Shown: in pieces, positions 41,092 to 49,433 of the stretch | How positions within the stretch are numbered: the first letter of the stretch is position 1 | How the letters are laid out: each line of letters begins with the position of its first letter | Assembly (NCBI RefSeq): GCF_022811685.1 | Contig: NZ_CP094532.1 | Coordinates: 1,327,501-1,391,500 of the forward strand | Reading direction: 5' to 3' | Length of the DNA: 64,000 bases | Source: Chryseobacterium suipulveris | GTDB lineage: Bacteria; Bacteroidota; Bacteroidia; Flavobacteriales; Weeksellaceae | The notes under the pieces: generated by a model | The model's input: only the letters and a program-made list of their open reading frames with translations | Databases searched by the model: none | What the model was told of the DNA's origin: nothing | Position numbers and translations under genes: made by a program

Positions 41092-41445
41092 ATGAAGGAA
41101 TTAATTAAGGACATCCAGCCCAAAACTCCCGCATTTAAATTCGTGCGAAAGTACTTTCTGAACAAATACTTCATCACCATTTTCCTTTTTTTGGTGTGGA
41201 TGATTTTTTTCGACAGCACCTCGTTTCTCGTGATTAATGAGATGAACGGCGAGATCAACAAGTACGAAAAACAACTCGCTTACTACAAATCCGAATACCA
41301 AAAGAACGACGAGTTCTATAAAAAGCTGATGAACAACAAATCTGAAAAAGAAAAGTTTGCCCGAGAAAATTACTTCATGAAAAAACCAAACGAGGAAATA
41401 TTTATCCTTGTCGTGGATTCAAGCAATATTAAAAAGCAGAAATAA
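41092..41445 (+). CDS. DivIC/FtsB-like septum-formation initiator
   Basis: 117 residues. One membrane segment (about 28-46: FITIFLFLVWMIFFDS) is followed by a heptad-rich coiled coil (about 50-85) and a short K-F-A-R-E-N-Y-F-M-K-K-P-N-E-E-I-F conserved box, the usual plan of DivIC/FtsB divisome proteins. Coupled to udk, the normal order in flavobacteria. Confidence 0.85.
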   Translation: MKELIKDIQPKTPAFKFVRKYFLNKYFITIFLFLVWMIFFDSTSFLVINEMNGEINKYEKQLAYYKSEYQKNDEFYKKLMNNKSEKEKFARENYFMKKPNEEIFILVVDSSNIKKQK

Positions 41446-41511
41446 TTTCGCGTGAATAGTGAATTGCTTCGCAGCGAATAGTGAATTTTCCTTCGGAAGT
41501 CAATGGTGAAT

Positions 41512-41578
41512 TTTGAAATGTGAAGCATTCACGAACTCAAAAAAAAAAAATAAATAAAATTGTGAGTAAACTTGAAAC
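41512..41578 (+). repeat. 65-bp dispersed repeat, copy 1
   Basis: TTTGAAATGTGAAGCATTCA followed by CGAACTCAAA, an A-rich spacer, ATAAATAAAATTGTGAGTAA and ACTTGAAAC. It contains a GTGAA-GCA-TTCAC hairpin and ACTCA/TGAGT arms. Copy 2 is at 49331-49396. It lies 56 bp before the mutA start, followed by reiterated CTTGAAA words. Confidence 0.8.
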
Positions 41579-41633
41579 TTGAAACTTGAAACTTGGAACT
41601 CGAAACTCGAAACTTGAAACAAAAAATAGGGAT

Positions 41634-42803
41634 ATGTTCAGTAAGGTAAACTTTTCCGATTGGGAAAATTTGGTTCAGAAACAGTTGAAAACCGAAGATA
41701 TTTATGCCACCCTCTCCAAGGAAAATTTAGAGGGGATTTCGGTGAAACCTTTTTACGATACGGTTTCGAAACCATTGAAGAATATTCCCAAAATCGAGGA
41801 GTCCACACAGTTGGTTGCCAAATACAATGAGGATTTGGAGGATGATGTTTTCGCTTTTCTCCTCAACGAAAATGTGGAAGACCTTTTCGAAAAGGTAGTT
41901 TACGTAAACAATAAGGATTTGGTGGAACATATTTCGATTGACGAAAACAACCGCTATTTCTCGCTGATCGATATTTTTTCTGATGATCTTGAAGGAAAAA
42001 TCAATAAGCAGCTCGGGAAAGAACTTCTCGCCAAAAACTTCGAAAGAAATATCTGTGTCGATGTTTCACTCCACCAAAATTCGGGAGCCGCGATCTATCA
42101 GCAATTGGGAATCGCTTTGGCGAAAACCAAGGAATTGACCGAAATTTTCGGGAAAGAAATTCTAAAAAACATTATTTTCCGATTTGCAGCGGGTGGAAAT
42201 TACTTCTTCGAGATCGCAAAAATAAGGGCGTTTAAATTATTGTTCAACCAGCTTTCAAAAGAATTTGGGATGGATGAGGTTCCGTATATTTTTGTGGAAA
42301 CCTCGATGCGAAACAAATCTAAAAACGACGCCGAAAATAATCTGATCCGTTCAACATTGGAGCTTTCCGCAGCAATGATTGGCGGCGCAGACGCTGTTTT
42401 CGCCAATGACTTCAAAATCGGTTCAGAGAATTCGCTTTCCGAAGAAATTTCATTTAAACAACAGATTATCCTTGCTTACGAAAGCATCATCAATGTTTTT
42501 GACGACGCTGGAAACGGAAGTTACTATATCGAAAACATCACCCAACAGTTTGCCGAAAAATCCTGGAAACTTTTCCTTGAAATTGAGGAAGCAGGTGGTT
42601 ATTGCGAACTTCTGAAATCGGGACAGGTGCAAAAGAAAATCTACGAACACGCGATCGCTGAACAAAACTGGGTGGAAGATGGCAAACTGAAACTGATCGG
42701 CCTAAACCTTTACCCAAAACTGGAGAAAACAAAATCTGTGGAAGAGCTGTATTCTGAAAAAGAAATCCGAAAAGTTCGGTTGGCAGAAATGTTTGAGGAT
42801 TGA
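41634..42803 (+). CDS. mutA: Methylmalonyl-CoA mutase small (beta) subunit
   Basis: 389 residues from ATG 41634; an in-frame upstream start at 41586 would translate the CTTGAAAC reiterations and is rejected. It is the TIM-barrel-only, cobalamin-free subunit: I-P-Y-I-F-V-E-T-S-M-R-N-K-S-K-N-D-A-E-N-N (about 217-237), L-S-A-A-M-I-G-G-A-D-A-V (about 245) and D-D-A-G-N-G-S-Y-Y-I-E (about 290). Heterodimers with MutB convert methylmalonyl-CoA to succinyl-CoA. The large subunit gene is not in this window, although it is often adjacent. Confidence 0.88.
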   Translation: MFSKVNFSDWENLVQKQLKTEDIYATLSKENLEGISVKPFYDTVSKPLKNIPKIEESTQLVAKYNEDLEDDVFAFLLNENVEDLFEKVVYVNNKDLVEHISIDENNRYFSLIDIFSDDLEGKINKQLGKELLAKNFERNICVDVSLHQNSGAAIYQQLGIALAKTKELTEIFGKEILKNIIFRFAAGGNYFFEIAKIRAFKLLFNQLSKEFGMDEVPYIFVETSMRNKSKNDAENNLIRSTLELSAAMIGGADAVFANDFKIGSENSLSEEISFKQQIILAYESIINVFDDAGNGSYYIENITQQFAEKSWKLFLEIEEAGGYCELLKSGQVQKKIYEHAIAEQNWVEDGKLKLIGLNLYPKLEKTKSVEELYSEKEIRKVRLAEMFED

Positions 42804-42851
42804 GGTTCGAAGACCGAAGATAGTCATTTTCATAAAAATATTCGTGCATTC

Positions 42852-44003
42852 GTGGCAAAAAGCATTCTGCATCCAGTGGTACAACAATTCATTAATGCAA
42901 ATCTAAACACCGATTTGCATTCTTTGTTATTGAAGAAATCACCGTTTCCGGAAGTTTCAATGCAGGAGATTGTTCAGCAGATTAAAGGCAGAAAAGTGGC
43001 GGCGAGAAAGTTTCCGTTTCTGCTGAAAGGGGATATTGTTTTTCCGCCCAATCTCAATTTGGAACAGGCATCATCGCAATCCACAGCGGAATTCAAAGCT
43101 CAAAATCTGAAGGGAAGTCAATTTCTCGATCTTACTTGCGGTTTCGGGATCGACGCTTTTTTTCTGTCTAAGAATTTTGAGGAAGTTACTCTTGTTGAAC
43201 AGAATCGGCAACTGCTTGAAATTGTAGAACATAACTGGAAAGTTCTCGGAAGGAACGCAAATTTCATTAATGAAAATCTTGAAGGATTTCTACTAAACAA
43301 CAAGGAGAAATATGACATGGTTTATCTTGATCCCGCGAGAAGGGACGCCCATAAAAACAAGAAATTCCTGCTTGAAGACCTTTCGCCAAATCTGCTTGAA
43401 ATCAAGAATGAACTGTTCAAGATTTCTGAACAAATCATCATCAAACTCTCGCCACTTATCGATATTTCCTATTTGATTTCGACGTTAGAAAATATTTCGA
43501 AAATCGAAATTATCGCCGTGAAAAATGAAGTGAAGGAGTTATTGGTATTCATCCACCCGAAAATTAATAGTGAGGATGTAGAAATTTCTTGCGCTAATCT
43601 TGAGAGTGAGGATTCGCTTTTCTGCTTTAATTATAAGGAAGAAAAATCTGCAACCGCAACTTTTTCCGAACCGCTGAAATTCATCTATATTCCGAATAAC
43701 TCCGTATTGAAATCGGGTGCTTTCAATTTGATTTCGGAACAATTTGGGTTAATGAAACTTCATCCCAACACACATTTTTACACCTCCCAAAAAATGTTGC
43801 AGGAATTTCCAGGGAGAGTTCTTGAAGTGGAAACCGTTGAGTCAAAGGAGATTAATAAGGGAGAGAAGTTCAATATCATCTCTAAAAACCATCCGTTAAC
43901 TCCCGATGAAATCAAGAAAAAATACAAAATTTCAGACGGTGGAAACCGATACCTGATTTTCACGCAGTCGCAGAAGGGGAAACTCATTTTGAGGTCGAAA
44001 TAG
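42852..44003 (+). CDS. THUMP-like class I SAM-dependent methyltransferase
   Basis: 383 residues, GTG start. Residues about 85-170 form a Rossmann methyltransferase core: F-L-D-L-T-C-G-F-G-I-D-A-F-F-L (motif I), L-V-E-Q-N (acidic loop) and M-V-Y-L-D-P-A-R-R-D (about 155-164). The C-terminal part (F-N-I-I-S-K-N-H-P-L-T-P-D-E-I-K-K-K-Y) matches flavobacterial THUMP-like proteins thought to modify RNA. The target is unknown. The start lies directly after the mutA stop region. Confidence 0.8.
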   Translation: MAKSILHPVVQQFINANLNTDLHSLLLKKSPFPEVSMQEIVQQIKGRKVAARKFPFLLKGDIVFPPNLNLEQASSQSTAEFKAQNLKGSQFLDLTCGFGIDAFFLSKNFEEVTLVEQNRQLLEIVEHNWKVLGRNANFINENLEGFLLNNKEKYDMVYLDPARRDAHKNKKFLLEDLSPNLLEIKNELFKISEQIIIKLSPLIDISYLISTLENISKIEIIAVKNEVKELLVFIHPKINSEDVEISCANLESEDSLFCFNYKEEKSATATFSEPLKFIYIPNNSVLKSGAFNLISEQFGLMKLHPNTHFYTSQKMLQEFPGRVLEVETVESKEINKGEKFNIISKNHPLTPDEIKKKYKISDGGNRYLIFTQSQKGKLILRSK

Positions 44004-44088
44004 AATTTGTGCAAAACTTTTGCTGAAAATCTTAATATTTCTTACTTTTGGGCAAACTTTTGAAATTCAAATAAAATCAAACTTAGAT

Positions 44089-44754
44089 ATGAAGAAAATT
44101 GTATTGGGAATTGCTTTGGCGAGTTTTGTAATCAGCTGCAAGAAGATTCAGGCGGGTTCCAACAAAGGCGTGCTTAGAATGGACGAGGGAACTGAAAGAT
44201 ACAGCGACATCGAAATCGGTTCCAACGCAAATGCACACGAAACTTCCGCAACAGGCGGTGCAGCTGCAACTGCAGGAAAATCCGATGTGGCGATCGACCT
44301 TAACGGAACCGAGTTGAAGGGTTACAAAGGCGGCTTGGAAGATTCAATGATTTCTTTCCTGAAATCCGATGGCTACAAAAACGCTGCAGACGACGCTGCT
44401 TTGAAGGACAGATGGTACGATTTCGACAAAGTGAACTTCAAGATGGGATCATCCAACCAATTGGAGGCAGGTTCTGCGGAGCAGCTTCAGAATTTGGCGG
44501 CAATCCTTAAAGCATATCCTGATGTGAAAATCAAAATCGGCGGATATACCGACAAAACCGGTGACGAAGCCGTAAACAAAAAAATCTCTCAAGACAGAGC
44601 CAACTTCATCAAAGCTGAATTAGGAAAAGCTGGCGTTGGTGCGCAAGTACTGGCAGCAGAAGGTTACGGAAGCGATTTTGCGAAAGTTCCTGCAGAAGCG
44701 TCCGATGCAGAAAGAGCGGTGGACAGAAAGATGTCTGTACGTTTTGCAAAATAA
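44089..44754 (+). CDS. OmpA-family peptidoglycan-binding lipoprotein
   Basis: 221 residues from ATG 44089 (TACTTTTG promoter box at 44043-44050). The lipobox is F-V-I-S-C with Cys about 17. The OmpA-like domain occupies about 105-221: W-Y-D-F-D-K-V-N-F, Y-P-D-V-K-I-K-I-G-G-Y-T-D-K-T-G and S-Q-D-R-A-N-F-I-K, with E-R-A-V-D-R-K-M-S-V at the end. It anchors the outer membrane to the cell wall. Confidence 0.9.
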   Translation: MKKIVLGIALASFVISCKKIQAGSNKGVLRMDEGTERYSDIEIGSNANAHETSATGGAAATAGKSDVAIDLNGTELKGYKGGLEDSMISFLKSDGYKNAADDAALKDRWYDFDKVNFKMGSSNQLEAGSAEQLQNLAAILKAYPDVKIKIGGYTDKTGDEAVNKKISQDRANFIKAELGKAGVGAQVLAAEGYGSDFAKVPAEASDAERAVDRKMSVRFAK

Positions 44755-44884
44755 GAACCTTGTCAAGGTTTTAAACCTTGATAAGGTTATCAAATAATCT
44801 TCAAATGTCTTGCTTCGGCGGGACATTTTTTTTATTTTTGAGGAAGGTTTAATTTGTACGTGATGAACATCATTAAGAAGTTAG

Positions 44885-44968
44885 AGAAAAACTTCAAACC
44901 TCAAACCTCAAACCTCAAACGTCAAACTTCAAACCACCTCAAACCACCTCAAATAATCTCAAACAAAC
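44885..44968 (+). repeat. Reiterated CCTCAAA leader
   Basis: About ten imperfect copies of CCTCAAA or similar heptamers directly upstream of the dipeptidase ATG at 44974. Similar reiterations precede other genes in the window. Confidence 0.65.
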
Positions 44969-44973
44969 ACCCA

Positions 44974-46356
44974 ATGCAGGAAACTTTAAACTACATTCAC
45001 GACAACAAACAACGTTTCGTGGATGAACTTTTTGAATTGTTAAAAATCGCCTCTATTTCCGCAGATCCCGCCTACAAAGACGAGGTTCTGAAATGTGCGG
45101 ACGAAGTGGCAAAACACCTAAAAAATGCAGGAGCCGACAATGTGGAAGTTTGCCCTACAAAAGGCAATCCGATTGTGTACGGAGAAAAAATCATCGGCGA
45201 AAACTTGCCGACCGTTTTGGTTTATGGGCATTACGACGTGCAGCCACCTGATCCGCTCGATCTATGGAAAAAACCACCTTTCGAACCGTATATCGAGAAA
45301 ACAGAAATCCATCCCGACGGAGCCATTTTCGCAAGAGGTTCTGCAGACGATAAAGGTCAGTTTTTCATGCATTTAAAGGCATTTGAAGCGATGATGAAAA
45401 CCAATACTTTGCCGTGTAACGTGAAATTCATCATTGAAGGTGAAGAGGAAGTTGGTTCGGTAAGTTTAGGAGAATTTGTGGATGAGAACAAGCAGAAGCT
45501 GAAATGCGACTGCATCCTGATTTCGGATACAGGACTGTATTCTTCGGAACAGCCGACGGTAACAACCGGACTTCGCGGATTAAGCTATATGGAAGTAGAA
45601 GTGGAGGGACCAAGCCGCGATCTCCATTCCGGACTTTACGGAGGTGCGGTGCCGAACCCGATCCACGTGCTTTCAAGGATGATTTCGAAGTTGATCGATG
45701 AAGACGGAAGAATCACAATTGATGGTTTTTATGACAATGTTTTGCAGGTTTCTGATGATGAAAGAAAAGAAATGGGCAAACTGAAAGACGATCCAGATGC
45801 ATTCAAAAAATCCATCGGTTTGAATGGAGTAGAAGGCGAAAAAGGATATACCACATTAGAAAGAACTTCGATCAGACCTACTTTAGACTGCAACGGAATT
45901 TGGGGCGGTTATACTGGTGAAGGCGCAAAAACGGTGATTCCGTCAAAAGCTTTTGCCAAAATTTCGATGCGTTTGGTTCCTTATCAAACTCCCGACGAAA
46001 TCACAGAAAAATTTACTTCCTATTTTAAGAAAATCGCTCCTGAAAATGTAAAGGTAAAAGTTACCCCGCATCACGGCGGAATGCCTTATGTTTTGCCAAG
46101 CGACACCAAGGAATTCTTGGCGGCGAAAAAGGCGATGGAGTCTGCTTTCGGCAAAGAAGTTTTACCGTACAGAAGCGGAGGAAGTATTCCGATTACGGCA
46201 ATGTTTGAAGAGGTTTTGGGAGCAAAATCAGTATTGATGGGATTTGGACTCGATTCTGACGCAATCCATTCACCCAATGAACATTACGGACTATTTAACT
46301 TTTACAAGGGAATTGAAAGCATCCCGCTGTTTTTTGAGAACTATGCAAAAAGTTAG
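44974..46356 (+). CDS. M20-family metallo-dipeptidase
   Basis: 460 residues from ATG 44974; the longer frame from 44854 would translate the CCTCAAA reiterations. Zinc ligands are visible: L-V-Y-G-H-Y-D-V-Q-P (His about 86, bridging region), R-G-S-A-D-D-K-G-Q-F (Asp about 118), catalytic Glu in I-E-G-E-E-E-V-G-S (about 151-154), L-I-S-D-T-G (about 180) and a C-terminal D-S-D-A-I-H-S-P-N-E-H. It is of the carnosinase/CNDP-like group and cleaves small peptides. Cytoplasmic. Confidence 0.92.
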   Translation: MQETLNYIHDNKQRFVDELFELLKIASISADPAYKDEVLKCADEVAKHLKNAGADNVEVCPTKGNPIVYGEKIIGENLPTVLVYGHYDVQPPDPLDLWKKPPFEPYIEKTEIHPDGAIFARGSADDKGQFFMHLKAFEAMMKTNTLPCNVKFIIEGEEEVGSVSLGEFVDENKQKLKCDCILISDTGLYSSEQPTVTTGLRGLSYMEVEVEGPSRDLHSGLYGGAVPNPIHVLSRMISKLIDEDGRITIDGFYDNVLQVSDDERKEMGKLKDDPDAFKKSIGLNGVEGEKGYTTLERTSIRPTLDCNGIWGGYTGEGAKTVIPSKAFAKISMRLVPYQTPDEITEKFTSYFKKIAPENVKVKVTPHHGGMPYVLPSDTKEFLAAKKAMESAFGKEVLPYRSGGSIPITAMFEEVLGAKSVLMGFGLDSDAIHSPNEHYGLFNFYKGIESIPLFFENYAKS

Positions 46357-46360
46357 AATT

Positions 46361-46387
46361 AAAAGCGCCACTCGGCGCTTTTTTTTG
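46361..46387 (+). terminator. Terminator after the dipeptidase
   Basis: AAGCGCC and GGCGCTT pair around ACTC, followed by T8. Confidence 0.8.
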
Positions 46388-46431
46388 TGGTAAAACCGCT
46401 ATTCGCTAAATACTAATTGAGCTTTTTTCCT

Positions 46432-46461
46432 TTTGTATATTCACTTTAAATAATATTTTTG
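46432..46461 (+). promoter_or_regulatory. Promoter of the T9SS-substrate gene
   Basis: TTTG (46432-46435) and TATTTTTG (46454-46461) with 18 bp between, 19 bp before the ATG. Confidence 0.6.
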
Positions 46462-46480
46462 TCGGCTAAATTTTATTTAA

Positions 46481-47497
46481 ATGAAAAAACTTTTACTGAT
46501 GAGTGCTTTTGCACTATCTACAGCTGTTGTTACAGCACAGGTTATTGAAGCTGACAACTATGACACTTACACTTTGGGAGATGTTGGGACAAACTTTGCA
46601 TTTGGGGCTCCAGGACAAGGTGGGATGTTCCTGAATGGTGGTTCAGCGCCTGATTATCAAATTGTAAATATTGATGCAGCTCACGACAAATCGTTCCAGG
46701 TTACTACCGGTGCTGGTGCAGTAGTTGCTGACAACAGACAAGCGGTTAAACTGGGTTTCGGAGCAGCTTGGTCTGCAAGAACTGCAGGAAATGATGTGTT
46801 GAAGGCAACTTTTGAAGTGTACACTGGTTCTTCAACAGGTAATGTTTATGCAGGAACCAATGTAACCAATGCAACAGCGGGAATTGTAGGTTTGCGTTAT
46901 AACTCAGCTACAAAAATGTTTGTTGGTATGGCGAATTTAACTAGCAATGCTACACAAGCGACCGGCTTTTACAATATTACCGGAATAAGTGCGGCAACCT
47001 TCCCTGCGAATACTTGGGTAACTGTCGGTTTTACCTATGATAAAGTGAACGGCGTTATTACTTATACGATTGACGGTGTAAAATCAACTTTGGCAATAAA
47101 TGGTTATACCATCACAAAAAACTTGGATGGTTCACAGTTCAACGTAATCAGTCAGGTTTCAACAAGTCCTGCAAATACAGCATCGTTGGTATCAGCTATA
47201 GATAATTATAGTGTTGAAGCTGTAAATGCTGCAACTTTGGGTGTAACGGTAGTTGGACAAATTGCTGATCACAGTGCAGATGTAACGATTTATCCAAACC
47301 CTGCTACTGACATTATCAATCTGAAATCGACTTCAAAAATTATCAGTGCAAGTATTATCGACCTTTCAGGCAAAGTTGTAACTTCAAGCAAAGTAACCAA
47401 TAACCAAGTTGACGTTAGAAACTTATCGAAAGGAAACTATATTCTTAAAGTGGAAACTGAAACTGGTACAGTGACCAAAAAATTCCTTAAGAAATAA
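46481..47497 (+). CDS. Secreted protein with a type IX secretion sorting domain
   Basis: 338 residues. A signal peptide ends at VTAQ (about 20). The middle (about 25-250) looks like a single concanavalin/LamG-like beta-sandwich (W-V-T-V-G-F-T-Y-D-K-V-N-G-V-I-T-Y-T-I-D-G). The last 75 residues are a T9SS type A C-terminal domain: I-Y-P-N-P-A-T-D-I-I-N-L, then I-I-D-L-S-G-K-V-V, L-S-K-G-N-Y-I-L-K-V and a K-K-F-L-K-K end. It is exported to the cell surface. Ligand unknown. Confidence 0.88.
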   Translation: MKKLLLMSAFALSTAVVTAQVIEADNYDTYTLGDVGTNFAFGAPGQGGMFLNGGSAPDYQIVNIDAAHDKSFQVTTGAGAVVADNRQAVKLGFGAAWSARTAGNDVLKATFEVYTGSSTGNVYAGTNVTNATAGIVGLRYNSATKMFVGMANLTSNATQATGFYNITGISAATFPANTWVTVGFTYDKVNGVITYTIDGVKSTLAINGYTITKNLDGSQFNVISQVSTSPANTASLVSAIDNYSVEAVNAATLGVTVVGQIADHSADVTIYPNPATDIINLKSTSKIISASIIDLSGKVVTSSKVTNNQVDVRNLSKGNYILKVETETGTVTKKFLKK

Positions 47498-47522
47498 TTT
47501 ACAGTTATTATAAAATGTGTTA

Positions 47523-47547
47523 AGAGCTCCCGATTTGGGAGCTTTTT
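47523..47547 (+). terminator. Terminator after the T9SS-substrate gene
   Basis: AGCTCCC and GGGAGCT pair around GATTT, followed by T6. Confidence 0.8.
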
Positions 47548-47562
47548 TCGTAAATTTAGAGA

Positions 47563-48267
47563 ATGGAAAAGAAAATCGCATACATCACAGGTGGAACCAA
47601 GGGAATCGGTTTCGGAATCGCACAAGTTTTATTGAGAAATGGGATTAATGTCGCCATTTCAGGAAGGAAGTTGGAAGATGCTCAAAAAGCTGCGAAACTT
47701 CTTTCAGAAAATTCTGGAGAGGTTTTAGGAATTTCATCCGACGTCAGAAATTTTGAGGACGAGAAAAATGCAGTTTCAGAAACGGTCAGGAAATTTGGCA
47801 GATTAGATTATGTCATTGCCAATGCAGGTCTTGGAATTTTCAAGCCAGTCGATGAACTTTCGGTCGAAGACTGGAACGCGATGATCGACACCAATCTCAC
47901 CGGAGTTTTTCACACGATGAAAGCATCAGTGGAAGAACTCAAGAAAACGGAGGGCTACTTCATCAGCATTTCGAGTTTGGCGGGAACCAATTTTTTCGAG
48001 AAAGGTTCAGGTTACAACGCTTCGAAATTCGGTGTGGTCGGTTTTACCCAAGCCGCGATGACCGATTTAAGGAGATATGGGATCAAAGTTTCGACAATCA
48101 TGCCGGGTTCGGTTTCTACTTATTTTAATGGAAATGAACCTTCAGAAAAAGATGCGTGGAAAATCCAACCGGAGGATCTCGGTGAAGTCGTAATGGATAT
48201 TCTACGGATGCATCCGCGTGTTTTACCAAGCAAAATTGAAATCAGGCCTTTAAAACCAAACAGTTAA
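47563..48267 (+). CDS. Short-chain dehydrogenase/reductase
   Basis: 234 residues. The cofactor motif is T-G-G-T-K-G-I-G-F-G-I (about 8-18), followed by N-A-G-L-G (about 86) and the catalytic set Ser (I-S-I-S-S-L-A-G), Tyr and Lys in Y-N-A-S-K-F (about 151-155). Cytoplasmic NAD(P)-dependent oxidoreductase of unknown substrate. It precedes etfBA but the operator and promoter at 48298 separate them. Confidence 0.9.
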   Translation: MEKKIAYITGGTKGIGFGIAQVLLRNGINVAISGRKLEDAQKAAKLLSENSGEVLGISSDVRNFEDEKNAVSETVRKFGRLDYVIANAGLGIFKPVDELSVEDWNAMIDTNLTGVFHTMKASVEELKKTEGYFISISSLAGTNFFEKGSGYNASKFGVVGFTQAAMTDLRRYGIKVSTIMPGSVSTYFNGNEPSEKDAWKIQPEDLGEVVMDILRMHPRVLPSKIEIRPLKPNS

Positions 48268-48297
48268 ATTATGTGAGCAATAGAATTTTTCTAAAAA

Positions 48298-48315
48298 TAC
48301 TATGCATGCATAATA
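48298..48315. promoter_or_regulatory. MarR operator copy in front of etfBA
   Basis: TACTATGCATGCATAATA, one change from the core of the marR operator at 34515-34540. A -7-like TATCTTAG follows at 48327-48334, 11 bp further, the same geometry (9 bp) as at the beta-oxidation operon. The stretch from 48335 to 48489 is a non-coding leader. Confidence 0.75.
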
Positions 48316-48489
48316 CATTTTTTCATTATCTTAGCAAAATTACAAATCCAAACACTTTCCTATCCAGAAAGTGGCTGTACAAAGGTTTTTAAGGAAATCG
48401 GGTTTTGACGGTTTTTTGTCAAAATCAGAACTTTCAGCTTTTAGGAGGTAATTTTCGTTAAAATAAATTATTAAAAATATCAAGAACCA

Positions 48490-49236
48490 ATGAAAATATT
48501 AGTTTGCATTAGTAGTGTTCCGGATACTACTTCCAAAATTAATTTCACGGCAGACAAATCTGCTTTCGACAAAAACGGAATCCAGTGGGTAATCAACCCG
48601 TTGGACGAATTTGCTTTAACAAAAGCGGTAAAACTTCAGGAAACTCAGGGAGCGACCGTTACGGTTGTAAACGTGGGCGACGCCGCAACAGAACCTGTGA
48701 TCAGAAAAGCTTTGGCAATCGGAGCAAATGATGCAGTTCGAGTAAACGCAGAACCGAAAGACAGCTTCTCAACAGCTAAAGAAATTGCGGCAATCGCACA
48801 AAACGGCGGTTACGACCTTATTCTTTGCGGAAAAGAATCCATCGACTACAACGGAGGTTCAGTTCCCGGAATGATAGCTCAGCTTTTAGACAAACCTTTC
48901 GTGAACGCATGCGTTGGCTTAGAAGTAAACGGTGGTGAAGCAACCGCAATCCGCGAAATCGAGGGTGGAAAAGAAACCATTTCTGTAAAACTTCCGGCGG
49001 TAATCGCAGGACAGAAAGGTTTGGTTGATGAAAAAGATTTAATCATCCCAAACATGAGAGGAATTATGTCGGCACGTACAAAACCTTTGCAGGTGCAGGA
49101 AGCTACGTCATCTGAAGTAAAAGTGCAGGGAGTTTCCTACGACGCCGTTCCACCAAGAGCCGCTGTGAAAATGGTTTCTCCGGACAATCTTGACGAACTG
49201 GTAAGATTACTTCACGAAGAAGCGAAAGTAATTTAA
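48490..49236 (+). CDS. etfB: Electron-transfer flavoprotein beta subunit
   Basis: 248 residues. The family opening I-L-V-C-I-S-S-V-P-D-T, N-P-L-D-E-F-A-L-T-K-A-V-K-L (about 37-50) and I-C-G-K-E-S-I-D-Y-N-G-G-S-V-P (about 115) are complete, as is L-P-A-V-I-A (about 173). ETF carries electrons from acyl-CoA dehydrogenases to the quinone pool. It is followed by etfA after about 200 bp of reiterated sequence. Confidence 0.94.
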   Translation: MKILVCISSVPDTTSKINFTADKSAFDKNGIQWVINPLDEFALTKAVKLQETQGATVTVVNVGDAATEPVIRKALAIGANDAVRVNAEPKDSFSTAKEIAAIAQNGGYDLILCGKESIDYNGGSVPGMIAQLLDKPFVNACVGLEVNGGEATAIREIEGGKETISVKLPAVIAGQKGLVDEKDLIIPNMRGIMSARTKPLQVQEATSSEVKVQGVSYDAVPPRAAVKMVSPDNLDELVRLLHEEAKVI

Positions 49237-49430
49237 TAAGACAAAAGGAAAAAGACAAAAGGAAAAAGACAAAAGGCAAAAGGCAAAGGAATAAAGGATT
49301 AAGGAATAAAGGATTAAGGAATCCCTGAAATTTGAAATGTGAAGCATTCACGAACTCAAATAAAAAAATAAATAAAATTGTGAGTAAACCTGAAACCTGA
49401 AACGTCAAACTTTAAACTTTAAACAAAAAT
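49237..49430 (+). repeat. Reiterations and dispersed repeat between etfB and etfA
   Basis: GACAAAAGGAAAAA words repeat three times (49243-49284), GGAATAAAGGATTAA repeats twice, and 49331-49396 is the second copy of the 65-bp repeat seen at 41512. GAAACCTGAAAC words then run to the etfA start. No gene. Confidence 0.75.
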
Positions 49431-49433
49431 AAA

